Positions 47,315 through 59,500 of a DNA stretch of 64,000 nucleotides are shown here, in pieces. The stretch lies in the NCBI GenBank assembly GCA_032622095.1, contig CP136064.1, positions 115,062,004-115,126,003 of the forward strand, given 5' to 3'. The position numbers and the translations under genes were made by a program. The notes beneath the pieces were generated by a model. The model made no database searches. It worked only from the letters and a program-made list of their open reading frames with translations, and was not told the origin of the DNA. This DNA is from Siphonodentalium dalli (taxonomy: Eukaryota > Mollusca > Scaphopoda > Gadilida > Siphonodentaliidae). Every line of letters begins with the position of its first letter. Positions within the stretch are counted from its first letter, which is position 1.

Positions 47315-49619
47315 CAGGGTTTCCGCTAGAGTAGGGGATGGGGAATGTGGCCGTATTTGGGAAGCACATACCCGGCGCATGGTCGGGAGAAAAATTTGAT
47401 GTTTATCACTGAAAATAGCCATTTCCTTGCACTTGAGACAACAAGCAGGAACAGGGTGATTTCACGGGAAGTGTAGCATGAAGGAATTGGACACATATCT
47501 CCCTTAAATTCATGTTCAGTGTATGACCAACCTACCATTCATTTTTGATCATATAAAGGTATATTTATGTGAGCGGCGCAGCAAATTTCAGCTGCATATG
47601 ATTATTTTTTGCAATTTTATGACCAGAAATGTGCATTTTTTTGCCATTTTCTCTGTGCCAAACAGGAAATGGTCTCAATAATAAGGTGATTATAAGAAAA
47701 TATATAGTACAAAGGAAACAAGTTTCATACAGTAATTATAATCTAAGACATTCTGTTCTTATTAGTGAAAATTTCATGTAAAAATGTAAAAAATATGTAA
47801 TTTTATATGTCAAATTTTTTTATTTTGGAGACATTCCGTTAAAAAAAACAAAAAAAACACCAAAATGAAATCAACTACAGCCAGTATTGAAGAAAACACC
47901 ATTTTCAACAATAAGGATATGATATCTAATATAGATGCGCTATTATTTCTGTGATTAAAAATTAGTGATTTTTTTAGTTTTTTGATTAGTGATGACGAAA
48001 ATTCCGTTAAAAAATGTCCTTTCCTGAACATGGCTTTTTCTGAATTTTTTTCATTACCAGCCACCTTAACAAGGAAAGTAAATTTTAATAATGGCATTAG
48101 ATGGCATGACAGACATAACTGTCAGAAAGTTTATTATGTAACACACTAGTAATGTAAAAAAGTTGATTTATCATTGTTTAAAAAAATGTCCTTTCATTGA
48201 GGTCATATATCGGAGGAAAAACACCTGTAATCACCAGTGCAATATATATCACTTGGGTGGATTTTTAATTTGTAGAAGGCACACAAAAGTAGTGTTTTTG
48301 GGTTGTTTTTAACACTTTATTAAAATTTGTCATAAGTAACAGCAAGGCTTTTGACAAAATATGATGACTTCCAAACACTGAAAGTGGAATAACTTTGGAA
48401 CCGAATAAAAATTTTCAATTCTGTAAAAACTGTTATATTTTAGAAGCTCTCCTCTGCAGCTTGAGACATATTGTGGTAAATGAGATCTCATCTGAAATTT
48501 TCAGTTGAATTCCCTGTTTACTGCTGCTGTTTTTTCATCTTTAATTTAAAGATATTATAGTGATGCCATATCTATGGTATGATGTAACTTTTTAAACAAT
48601 GGTTCCCATGCTATAAATTTTGTGGAGATGTGTTCCCAGTATTCCAGCTACAAAATAAAAACAAAATGAAATTGATTGAAGAAACTTCATTTTTCAGTGC
48701 ATTTGGCACTTTTCGTGCTACACTTCCCGTGAAGTCACCCAACATTAAATCTTCGTATAGAAACCAAATTAAAACAGATCGTCTTCGTTTGATTTCAAGT
48801 TAATGAACTCAAAGCATGTAAGCACCACAACATAGGCCTAAAGTGGATACAATGACTTTTATAACGGTAGCAATATTAAAAGCCGACATCAAAGAAATTA
48901 CTGGGGTTGGAAAGACACATATTGTCACACTCAGTATCAAGCGTACTCCAGCAGAAATACGTGTTACGTCAGAGCTCATGTCATGTGCTTTGCACACGTT
49001 CTGCTTTCTTTGTATTTTATACAGTACCGATCAAAACTAGTTGGTGTAAACTCAAAATTAAGCCATTCCTCAGATGGAGATGACCACATGCTGGAATCGT
49101 ATAATGGAAACTTTTGCATTCATTGGATATATAGGGAATAAATACACTGATAATATTTTAAACTATAAATATTATATATTTTTTAGTTTTAATTAAATTT
49201 TTCTTTGATTTTGAGGTAAAAGGTCCGCACTGCAAAAACTCACCTGTGTTCATGGTTGTAGCTCAGTATTCAGCCCCCCCTGCAATGACTTACTGATGTT
49301 TATTGTGCATTTTGAGGGGAAATAGTGGGTCAGAAAGTTGTGTCTAAAAGACAGAAATCTACGGTAAATTAAAATGCGAGAGGCTGCATGATTACTACCA
49401 AACATTCGCCAACAAAGCGTTACCCAGAATGGTGCAGATAACTGTGCCCGTGGTCCGCGCAATTGGTCATGTCTTATTTTAGTGTCAGTGATCGCTCGTC
49501 CTGAGTAAAAAGGCGGCTGAGTTGGTCTGTGGCTATTTAGTGACCAATGTTATATGTCAAGGATGGGGAGGGGAATGAGGCCGGTGGACGGCCTGCCTGC
49601 CGTAGTAGCGGAAACCCTG
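47315..49619. mobile_element. 2.3-kb TIR element with CAGGGTTTCCGCTA ends
   Basis: CAGGGTTTCCGCTA at 47315 is mirrored by TAGCGGAAACCCTG ending 49619. The CAGGG start suggests hAT, but the flanks (AGTTAAAC and GTTAACCG) give no clean 8-bp duplication. An inner inverted pair, GGTGATTTCACGGGAAGTGT (47457 on) and its mirror near 48740, indicates a foldback or nested structure. No transposase frame. Confidence 0.6.
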
Positions 49620-49814
49620 GTTAACCGGTTGATCATACATCATGTACTTCAACCGGTTGTGGATGGTATAACCGGTTATGAACCGGATATCCGTTTCAGC
49701 ACTACTTTAATTGTTCAGTGCAAATAACCACTATTATTTGCGCTTCAGCTCAAATCTACGGCCGCCTTAATCAATGTGAAAAAGGACTCCCAATACACAA
49801 TGAGCTATCGAATG

Positions 49815-51419
49815 GGGTGCTGGACGTTTCGTACCTTGGTCGTTTCGTACAAAGACGTTTCGTACACTCTGGTCGAATCGTACCATTATTTTGGTTGTTT
49901 CGTACCAAACTTTTTGGTCGTTTCGTTCCATCGAAAAAAAATATTGCAATTACTAGTGTTGAATGAAAAGATGTCTATTACCATTGTTTTATTTCTGTAT
50001 TAATATATGTGTATATACTAGCTAGTAATCATGAAATCGGCGGTACCAGGTTTGTTCAGTATACTCGGTATGTTGTTACAGCGAAGGGTTGCCGATCACT
50101 GATTAGTCTTTAGAAGTACTCATCAGTGATTTCACACTTTGCTGATGTGTCACTGTATACAACTTGAAAATTCGCACAAGGCTACAAGCTGTGGAAATTT
50201 TCGCGATCTTGGACAGTCAGTACAATCGGTATAAACGTTTGTAATGACATAACGTGTCTTGACAGCATTACCTGTTATGCTATATTGATATGTTTCTGAA
50301 TTATATTTAATGCTTGATTCCTGATACACATATATATATAGTGACATTTCAGTGATCTTTCTAGAGCGTTCCCGAGCATGATAGAACTTCAAATAAAACA
50401 TATTCGCCTTTGTCCCATTCTGGTGATTTGGGCTCGTTTTTAGCATGTTACTAATTTTATAATAAGACGTAATCAAGACATGTGTTATCAGTTGTGTGAG
50501 TGATTGCCATTCGCGCATAATTATTTCATAAATAAGTATATCCGCTGCACGTAGATATAACCGTCACTTATATTACTGGCCGTTGAAATCACTGACCCGA
50601 CAAACTGATAAACCAAGACTTAACACTTGGCAAATTTGCTGTGTTTAAGGGGTCGATTACATATAGGGCATTACTGTATATTTCCGAATTTCTGTCTGTC
50701 TGCCTGTGTCTTTCTTCTATAAAAATTACAGGAGACCATCTAGATGATACCAAAGGGGTCTACTAGGGGTAACGTTTTACGAGAAATATAATTTCAAAAG
50801 TAGCGTCATTCTTCATCTTTTATTTTTGCGAACTGATATGTTTATGATGTTCATGTATCATAATATAAGGTCTTAAATATACATGGTTGTAACTAAATAA
50901 ATACTTCAATAGTTGTGGAACGGATTAATCGAGATAAACAAAATTACGATCGAAAAGGTGAGCCACTACTTATATTCCATGACTTTTTAAAGTTATAGAT
51001 ATAGTTATAATTATTGTGGTTATGGTTACGGCTAGAGCATGGTTATGCTGATAGAAACATTTAATTAGTATTGGGTCATGGTACGGGTTGCCGATAGGTA
51101 TGGTTATGATTAAGGTTTGGGTTATGGGAAAGGTAATGATTGAGAGGGGATTTGGTTAGGAATATATATGATAATTATATGGAAGTATCAAACTTCCAAT
51201 TGGAAGTTTAAAATTTCTAGTTAATTCTGTTATTCATGTATGACTTTTATTTCGTTATAATAATAAAACTTGAAATAATTACGCTAGAATATAGTTTTTT
51301 CGATGGTACGAAACGACCAAAAAGATTGGTACGAAACAACCAAAATAATGGTACGAATCGACCAGAGTGTACGAAACGTCTTTGTACGAAACGACCAAGG
51401 TACGAAACGTCTAGAAGCC
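49815..51419. mobile_element. 1.6-kb TIR element built from GTTTCGTACC words, 8-bp TSD
   Basis: Identical flanks ATCGAATG at 49807-49814 and 51420-51427. Terminal inverted repeats of about 150 bp are nearly identical; each contains about six spaced copies of a (T/C)GTTTCGTAC word (49823-49930, mirrored 51290-51411). The centre is AT-rich. The longest inner frame (minus, 50150-50518, 122 codons) matches nothing recognised. No transposase was seen. Confidence 0.85.
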
Positions 51420-51427
51420 ATCGAATG

Positions 51428-52466
51428 ATATAAGTGATATTTTAATTTGAGCTGCATTAAATTTACTTTACTTACCTCCAGTGTCCGGTTCCAAATACCG
51501 AAAGCTTGAATGAGTTTCCGTTCTCATTTAGCCTACGTAGGCTTATTGGTTGTACTCTAGCAACTCAAGATTCAAATATTTGTTCTTCAGAATGACAGAT
51601 GTAACATAGAATGTATTCTCAATCTATTTACACTATAAATTATAATGGATCAAAGTAACATCAATGGTCAATTACCACTGTGAGATTAGAGAGTCAATTT
51701 CCGTAGTAGCAACCCAGTGCACTCAAGACCCATGCAATTATTCGGATAATTATTCACAAGTTGCCATGCATACAGTGTACGAAGTGCGTGCTGGACTTCT
51801 TGACTCTTGACGGTTTTGTCCTGTGCAGATTGCTGGTGGCTGGTATTATTAGTAATCCTTTAAATTAAAGGCTTTATAAATTATACTGAATCCGAAACAA
51901 AAATCAATGTATTTCACAGGAATAAATTGCAATGGATATTCCCAGAATTCATTAAACTAATTTCACATAACGTCACGGTACCAGTAGCATAATTATCCAT
52001 GTTTTTGAAGCGGAAAACCACGTGAACTTGGGTTGGAAAAAAGTTGGATTGGAATTGGTGCCGAGCGTCGCACAAACTAGTAGAATGAACGACTTGATTT
52101 CACAATTACAAAGAGAAATATATCATACAACGCAACGGAAATATTATCTGTGAACAGTAAGCACCCGAGATTAGCTATTTCCAAGAAAAATATCGCAAGA
52201 ATGTTGACGACAATTCTCAGAAGATATCAGGCCAAAAAAATAAACAAAATCGTGCGAGTTGACGTAATTCTTTCAAGGTGAAGGTCACTATAAAATAGGT
52301 TTCTCGTTAATGATTGGTCAAACTGGAAGGTGTGTTTATAGTTTGTTTCATGTATAATATGTAACTACCGGTATAAATAACATACCGTTATCATAGTGTT
52401 GTATGTTACATCATCTCCGGATTATTACCAATCGAAGCTGCTTGATGTATCTTTCCACACGGGGGC
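51428..52466. other. No gene recognised
   Basis: Apparently unique AT-rich DNA between two mobile elements; no exon or RNA gene was seen. Confidence 0.35.
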
Positions 52467-54470
52467 TATTTAACTCCTGTGGAGCTATAGTCATAACTCC
52501 TCATCCGTCACTCCATCCGTCCGTTTCAGTCAATAATAGTCGTCTTCTCCAGAACCATAAGAACGAATGGATTCATATTATCATAATCATGGATGTTCCA
52601 TAGGTGACTCACATTATATAAACAGAATTGGTTCCTGCACTTAACTATCTACAGATACAGATCCAACATTCAGATTTGTTCAAATGAGGTCACTGAGTCA
52701 AATATTAGGCATAACGCTTTTCCTCCATAGTAATTCTTAAAATAACTTCTTCTCGAGTACCGTACGTAGGGGAGACTGGGGAGAACTGGGACATGGGTCG
52801 TGGCTTGAAATTGAAGTGACAATTAATTCAAACTGATGAAATACTCAAACAAAATTTATATTTCAAGTTGCTCAAAGTTTTTGTTGGAGACAAATTTAAT
52901 TGCATGCGTAATAAGACATCAAAATCATCTTTTTAGACAGATACTTTGATTTTATATATAGTGGCCTGATGGTAGAAAGCATTCATATAACTTAAACATA
53001 TCAGTTACGCCGCAAAACTATATTAGTTAGTGACAAAATAATTACTTTAGTTCAATTGCTAATGTTTATAATTGGAATTAAGATTGATATATATTTTGAG
53101 GTTGTGGGGAGAACTGGGACATTGTCATTTTGCCAACATGTGAATCAGGGATGACATGGGGGTTGTTGGGGTGTCGCATTCCCAACTTTGGTCAAAGTTT
53201 TCATTGGTTTGAGATTTCATGCCTGACACAACATATTAAGCTGGAAATATGAGACCAAAGATAAGTTGAATTATTTTGGTAGTATCATTTCCAACCAGTA
53301 TTTAGTGTGAAATGTGTTATTTTATGAAAAAAATTGAATTGCCTGCACTTGCGGCCAATATATTTGAATCAAATGATCATCAGTAGAAATATTCCAACCT
53401 TAGGGGTGGAGTCAGGTCGAACATTTGCAATAGTTGGAAATCTTGAGGTACCAGTTGGAAAATTCCAACCCAAGAATGGTGTAGATAGAATTTATAATAT
53501 GTGGATATTTGTGGGTCTGGTTATGGAGGGGGTGCATGGAAATTCTAAAGTGGACCCCCCCCCCCCCCCCCCCCCCCCATGGAGATGCTCTAGCCAATTC
53601 CCTGGCTAGAATCTAGAATCCATTCAAAATTGGTGGTAGGCTGTTAAAATTGGCCGAGCATGCCATATGCAGGATTACATATACATGTATCTAGTCAGAT
53701 ATATTAGTCTAATGAATGAAAGTCGATCATTGCCATCATATGCAATTCATGCAAATTAGTTACATATATACTAGCTACATGCATGTGCATATATGTTTTA
53801 CAAAAAAAATGTTAATGAGAATGCAAATCATGGGCCTCGTGTGAAATTATTAGGTATGTTTGCCTACACCTTTAATTTGTCCTCTCGGCAAACATCTCTG
53901 ATATCTTTGATATTCAATTCCTCCGTTATGATGATTTTTAGCATCCAAATTAAAAAAGATTTGGATTTGAATTGAGAATATTGTTTATTTAAGCAGCAAT
54001 AGGCCATCCCACTTTGACCCACCAAATGACCCACATCTCCCCACACTGGCCCAGTTCACCCCCCAAAAAATATTTCGTGTAATCGAGAGTTATCTCCCTT
54101 GTAATATGCTAATCAGACAGAGAATATATCTTCCCTTGTGTTCGTATATCCAGTGTGTTTGTTAATACCATAGAGCTTTTCAGCATTTATCTAAAATTAT
54201 CAAAATAATAGGTTAAAATTTATAAATTGTCCCAGTTCTCCCTAGTCTCCCCTACCATTGATCGGGCCGAATAGCCTTTTTGGCATGAAGTTTGCGCCTA
54301 AAGTGAAATTGGCTCATACATTGCCACAATTATACAGGGCCCTTGGGTGACTGGGGTTCAGATTAGTTCAAATGAGGCCACTGGGTAAAATATGGGCCGA
54401 GACAAGGACATAACTAAACAAAAAATCAGATTGAACTCCTTGCTCAATTTAAATGTTTTGTTTTGTGTGT
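52467..54470 (-). mobile_element. Helentron-like repeat (reverse) split by a 1.5-kb insertion
   Basis: The reverse complement of the 20010-20375 type: terminal hairpin AACTCCTGTGGAGCTATAG, CCGTCACTCCATCCGTCCG, then GATGTTCCATAGGTGACTCA and GTTCAAATGAGGTCACTGAG up to TTCTCGAGTACC (about 52761). After the insertion it resumes with CATTGATCGGGCCGAATAGC, GGGTGACTGGGGTTCAGATT and CAAATGAGGCCACTGGGT. A sibling at 55270-55330 (TTCTCAAGAACCATCTGGCC) shows that the two halves belong together. Confidence 0.7.
52769..54252. mobile_element. 1.5-kb TA-flanked element with GGGGAGACT ends
   Basis: GGGGAGACTGGGGAGAACTG (52769) and the mirror of GGGGAGACTAGGGAGAACTG (54252), TA on both sides. It is inserted in the Helentron-like repeat above. 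Contains a poly-C run (about 53557-53577) and internal fragments of GGGAGAACTGGGACA. No transposase frame; the frames at 53334-53609 and 53412-53597 cross the poly-C run. Confidence 0.78.
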
Positions 54471-54559
54471 TTCGTTTTTATAAACATGTTAAAAAATTGG
54501 AAAAACTAACACCATTATAACATCCGCAGAATTATGAAACTTTAATGAAATCACGGAAG

Positions 54560-54740
54560 CTTTCCCATTCCATCACCCCCCCCCCACATGACACAGACCC
54601 CACCCTGCCCCAACCAACAGCTCCCCCACCCCATCTAATCTCTCAACACACCTCTCCCACCAGAAGATTCAGTCAATGGTATTAGCTCCAGACAGAGAGT
54701 TAATAGTACCGGTGTGCCACGACATCCCCCCCCCCCCCTG
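54560..54740. repeat. C-rich low-complexity DNA
   Basis: Runs such as ACCCCCCCCCCACATG, CCCACCCTGCCCCAACC and another C-run near 54726, interrupting AT-rich surroundings. Confidence 0.6.
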
Positions 54741-54766
54741 CGCATCTCCCTTACTTTTCAGTTTCT

Positions 54767-54979
54767 ATAATCCTTAATTTGCAGAAGATAGAATGCATAA
54801 TTGAGGTGCCCAATAGGTGCACATCACCAACTTCAACTGGAGAGCTTCAATTGAGGCCTAAGCAGAATGAGGTCCCAGAAGGTGAATTTGGTGATGCTAA
54901 CCCACCTTGCAGGATAGCGTCACTAATTCACCTTTTCGGGACCTCATTCTGCAAATGGCAGACACTGAATTCAGGCTTG
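54767..54979. mobile_element. Family B MITE, right part only
   Basis: Spacer words GAAGATAGAATGCATAATTG and CACATCACCAACTTCAACTG, then the right hairpin and AATTCAGGCTTG. The left hairpin is missing. Confidence 0.65.
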
Positions 54980-54984
54980 GCTGT

Positions 54985-55380
54985 TCCAATATTATTTTAT
55001 TAACCACCACTTATCCAGGTGAACTCAATTCAAAGAAAAATTGGGGGTATATTGGATTGAATTTGTCTGTCCATCAGACTGTCTTTCCATCCATCCATCA
55101 ACAATTGTTTTCTTCTCCAGATCCATACTAAAGACCAAATGGTTTTATATATTTTGGTGTGGATGTTCCCTAGGTGACTCACGTTCAGATTATTTCAAAT
55201 AAGTTTATCAGGTCAAATAGGTGCAAAGCCAGGGCCATAAATCTTTCCCTCCATATTATTTCTTAAAACAATTTCTTCTCAAGAACCATCTGGCCTATTT
55301 AGCTTATATTTGGTATGGATGGTCCTTGGGGTTCAGATTTGTTCAAATGGTAATTTTTTAGGAAAATAAATTCACTTCAA
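54985..55380 (-). mobile_element. Helentron-like repeat, reverse
   Basis: Terminus CCAGGTGAACTCAA, then CCATCAGACTGTC and CCATCCATCCATCAAC, TGGATGTTCCCTAGGTGACT, TTTCTTCTCAAGAACCATCT and GGTATGGATGGTCCTTGG, ending near GTTCAGATTTGTTCAAATGG. Confidence 0.55.
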
Positions 55381-56234
55381 CTCTTAAAATCTACTGTTTA
55401 AAATTACCAGATGAATGGATCTCATAGATGAGGATTCACATTTGTTCAAATAGGGGAAGATGTAAGAGATTTAACTCTCCCCCACCCACCCTACCTGTAT
55501 CTATGCTTTTTGGTACTTGTATAATAATATATATATTCCTAATTATTTCTAAGCTGCCTGGGTGGGGGACAATGTTCTAGCAATGGGGAGGGGGTGGAGT
55601 TTTGACCCACTACTTTGATCAAAATTTTCAACAGTTAGAAATGTCATGCCTGATGCATTAGTTGTAGATTAGATTTTCACACCAAAAATATGTTAGAATT
55701 GTTCTCATAGTTTGATTTGATTTTCCAACCAGTATGTTTTTAAAACAACTCCATATTTTCCTACTTTGGGTTAAACTGTTGAACCCAACTGGCCACAAAT
55801 TTTAACGTTATGGGGGATGTCATGTTGGAAATTTCCAAAAGTTCGAGAGCTTGAAGTACCGGTACCAGTTTTAAAATTTCAACCTAAGAGGTGTGTGCAA
55901 AAGGAATTTTGTGAACTTAGGACTGTGGTCTGGTTGTCTTGTTTAAAAAGGGTAAAGTGGTGTGCAATTAGAAATGTCATGGTGAAGAGATCGGTTCATT
56001 CGGGAACCTCTACTCCAGCTATGTCCCTGTTTAGAACTACTTGTCTTTTTAAGTGATATTGACAAGTACTGACTGTTGTAGTCTTCAAAGTCCCAGTCTT
56101 CTCAGTCTTTACAGTCAGGTGAGCGACCCCACAGTCATTGACCGTCTTGTTTCCTCCAGTATTCCCCAAAACCCCATTGCATAGACTAGAGTGCCTTTTA
56201 CACACAGTAATGCCCTAAATAATCGACTCCTTAA

Positions 56235-57011
56235 CTGGTTCAGTGCTGAAAGCCCATATTTGGACCCTATGTAAGAGTGCTGGAAGCCCAGATATGGGCT
56301 TTGGCAATGACACTGTCTTGTTTAGTCAACTCTTGTTTAGTTTAATAATTTAAATAGCGTTGTCAGGTAATATTTCAGAAAAATTGTTACATATATAATT
56401 AAATTGGAACATTGTGAAGTTTGAATGGATGCCGACCAATAAAATTGTCAGAAAAGGTACTTATATCGCGAAAAGTTTGAGAAAAATTACAAATGTTTTG
56501 CCCTAAGGGCGGCTGACAACCAAGCTCATAACCATAACCTAATCGGACATCCAGGCTCATATCGATAACATACTTTGACAAACAGACAACCAGGCTCATA
56601 ACCATAGCCTAATGAGACATCCAGGCCCATAACCATTGTCTAATGAGACATCCAGACTCATAATCATTGCCTAATGAGACATCGAGACCCATAACCATAG
56701 TCTAATGAGACATCAAGGCTCATAACCATAGCCTAATGGCTAATGAGACATCCAGGCCCATAGGCATAGCCATAGCCTAATGAGACATCCAGACTCATAA
56801 CCATAACCTATTGAGACATCCAAGCTCATAACCATAGCCTAGTGAGACATCCAGGCTCATAACATAATCACAAATGTATATATATGGGGGTCAAATTTGA
56901 GAATATAGTGCAAATTATCAACTACGAGCATAAAATTCAATAATGTTCTGTTTGTTGAAATATATATACGCATTTTAATACGTGTATGTAGGATATTTAG
57001 CAGCGAACCAG
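56235..57011. mobile_element. 777-bp TTAA element nested in the palindrome
   Basis: Starts CTGGTTCAGTGCTG and ends CAGCGAACCAG, with TTAA on both sides (56231-56234, 57012-57015). The terminal inverted repeat is short (CTGGTTC). It holds a minisatellite at 56515-56865. TTAA duplication is the hallmark of piggyBac-type insertion (family knowledge); no transposase is present. Confidence 0.8.
56515..56865 (+). repeat. Minisatellite, unit of about 31 bp
   Basis: About 11 copies of GCTCATAACCATAGCCTAAT GAGACATCCAG with scattered changes; one unit is expanded near 56740-56780. Confidence 0.8.
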
Positions 57012-57444
57012 TTAACTATAGCAGAATTATGGGTAATTTTTCCGGATTTAGTCGGAAATATGGCTTGTTGCCATTCATTGGAAAGCTCTCAGATGAATGG
57101 CAACAAGCCATATTTCCGACTAAATCCTGAAAAATTACCCATAATTCTGCTGTGGTTAAGGAGTCGAATACTTAGGTCATTACTGTACATCACACCACCC
57201 AAGTCTAGTTTCTTTGGCCAGCGCTGGCTTTCTTCATCTGCGCTCATCATTTCAGGGACATGTTTCTATATTGAGATCCAGTAATTACATAAACTGATGT
57301 TCCCAGCCAAGTGGCCTTGGGGGATTAGGCGCAAGAAAACTTGTGTCACACTAGTTTGTCCAGTAAATGTGATTGCAAATTGGTTTGTTGCTGTGAAAAA
57401 AATATTATACAAATATGAATTACCATCACCAATTGAATTGTTAA

Positions 57445-57822
57445 AGGTACTCAATCCTATCTGATGGTCCCCATATCATCAGGTTCCAACAACAACATTT
57501 CTTGAAATGCTACTTCAGTTATCAGAATCGATTAATTGATAAAAAAAATAATTCCAAACACTTTCAAATGTAGTATAAAATTCCCCAAAAGTGTTATTTA
57601 TAAATATTTTGTTCAACGAAATATGGCCGGATTGTCAAATATCTAACACCGAAAGCTACTGGATTTTAGACGATTTTTAGTCAGCTTGATGAATATTTGC
57701 CAGGCCGTCAAAAATTTCACATCTCAGGGAATAACAAAGCTTTGACTCGACTCGAATCAAATATTTTTTACCCCCGAAGCCATAGAAATAGTGGAGCATT
57801 AATTTGGATTATGTATCTTTAT
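57445..57822. mobile_element. TTAA-flanked MITE, family D, worn right end
   Basis: TTAA at 57441-57444, start AGGTACTCAATCC. It contains CACATCTCAGGGAATAACAA, TCGACTCGAATCAAATATTT and TTACCCCCGAAGCC, and ends GGATTATGTATCTTTA, a mutated family terminus. Confidence 0.6.
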
Positions 57823-59492
57823 ACATAAATCAACCATACCATAAAGGATAGCGGAAGGCAATAGTTTGAACATCCATAGAAAACTACTGGAAAGATAGAA
57901 TGACAGATAAAAGAGAATACTATCCATCTCTACAGTTTCTAATGCTGACTAATAAAATATACCATCCAGGACAGCCTCATCCGATTCTCAATATACAAGG
58001 CAACCGGGTCAGGTACATTCCACGTCTCGCAATAAAGCTTCGACTGCATGATCACAAATGCTTATATAGTCTCGAAACCAACAAGCTGAAATACGCAAAA
58101 GCATAACGGAATATGTAAATTATGTGAGAAGCAAAAAGATGTTATGTAATGTTACCAGCTTAATGATGATGAGAAAATTCAACTAACACTTGATGCATCG
58201 CATTACTATGATGTGCCAAATATGACTAAGAATCATCCACAATTCAACGGACATCAAGATAACCAGATACTATCTCTGAAGATGTGCCATACTTTGCACT
58301 TAATCAACGTTCAATTATTCGGGGAAAGAAATAAATCAAATACATGTACCCTCTGTATATAATCCATGATGGTTTCCAATCAGCTTCAGAATTTCAGGAA
58401 AAACAAATACCTGTATATAATACCAGATAAAGTTAGGCGACTTTTTACTTGATATTAATCTTGATGTTGGTCACAATGCTGGCCAGAAAGAAAAGAAAAT
58501 GTAAGATGCAAGAAGGTATGATTCCTTAGAATTGTAGGGTTATTTTTGCATATTTATTTTTGCACCTTACCCACCCACCCACAACTTTTATTATAATTCA
58601 AAATGTTTGTATTCAATATAGCCAACTCATGCATGAGGCAGCATGACCCTCTTTCAATGACTTAATAATTGTCACAAATATCTGCACATATAATAACCAT
58701 CCAATATTAATGGTGCTACTTTAAGAAAGTTTAGTTGAAATGCAATTCTCAGATATATCATAAATTCAAATAAAAATTGCACACATGGAAACAGATAACA
58801 TTCATAATCCCATGAATGTTGAAGTTTCAGTGGGATAAGCGGATTGGTAATGTGGTGTTTAAGAAGAAATGGTAAAACGAAAATAATGAAGGGAACACAA
58901 ATCAACTGGCACACGCCAGACAAAAAATAACAGGGGCAGAGTTCCCCTTAATTGTTCTGCAACGAGTATAACACAAAGCCAAAATAATAAAGTGGTCACA
59001 ACATGTTAGTCTCAAAATCACACTCGGGGAATTCAGACCCACTGTACTACCCTGTGTCAGTTTAGTTTATCTGTCATAACTCTGTGTGACATTAATTCCA
59101 ATGAACCACAATTTCTCTTGGTCAAAGTTCTTTGCAATTGAAATAAAATTTAGTGTACACAGCTTATACAAATGAATAATAGATCATTCCAATATATACT
59201 GTTACAACTGGGTGAGAATATATTTAGTATAGAAATGGTTGACCTAAATGGACGAATGGAGGCATGTAATCTAGTACAGCCCGAATCCCTTTGAGGTACC
59301 AAGAAAAGAGCAATGACATAAAACAAAATTAGACTTTATTCTCTCATTAAATATACATATCACACTCATAGCCAAAAATCATGTAAAGAATTCTAAAATG
59401 TCAGACAGCAAAATTACAATTACAGTCAACAGTGAAGAATATTTAAGCTCCCTAGAATGCAGCATCTACTGGACAAATCAAATTTTCAATTA
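57823..59492. other. No gene recognised; one worn family C end
   Basis: AT-rich DNA. Near 59165-59250, GAATAATAGATCATTCC and TTTAGTATAGAAATGG are the right end of a family C MITE. The 68-codon frame at 57900-58106 was considered and not supported. Confidence 0.35.
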
Positions 59493-59500
59493 TGAGGGAG

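Larger units (their letters stand above)
56205..57184. mobile_element. Family A palindrome split by a TTAA element
   Basis: CAGTAATGCCCTAAATAATC GACTCC ends at 56230 with TTAA. The continuation CTATAGCAGAATTATGGG begins at 57016 and runs through the GAAAGCTCTCAGATGAAT centre to ...GGTCATTACTG (57184, then TA). Removing 56235-57015 restores the family A consensus. Confidence 0.8.

Noticed and set aside
50150-50518. 122-codon frame as the transposase of the 49815-51419 element.
   Set aside because: Too short, no catalytic motif recognised, and the composition looks like chance AT-rich reading.
53334-53609. Proline- or glycine-rich small proteins on either strand.
   Set aside because: Both frames depend on a poly-C run near 53557-53577.
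57900-58106. 68-codon frame as part of a transposase.
   Set aside because: A basic stretch (NIQGNRVRYIPRL) was suggestive, but no second motif or continuation was found.
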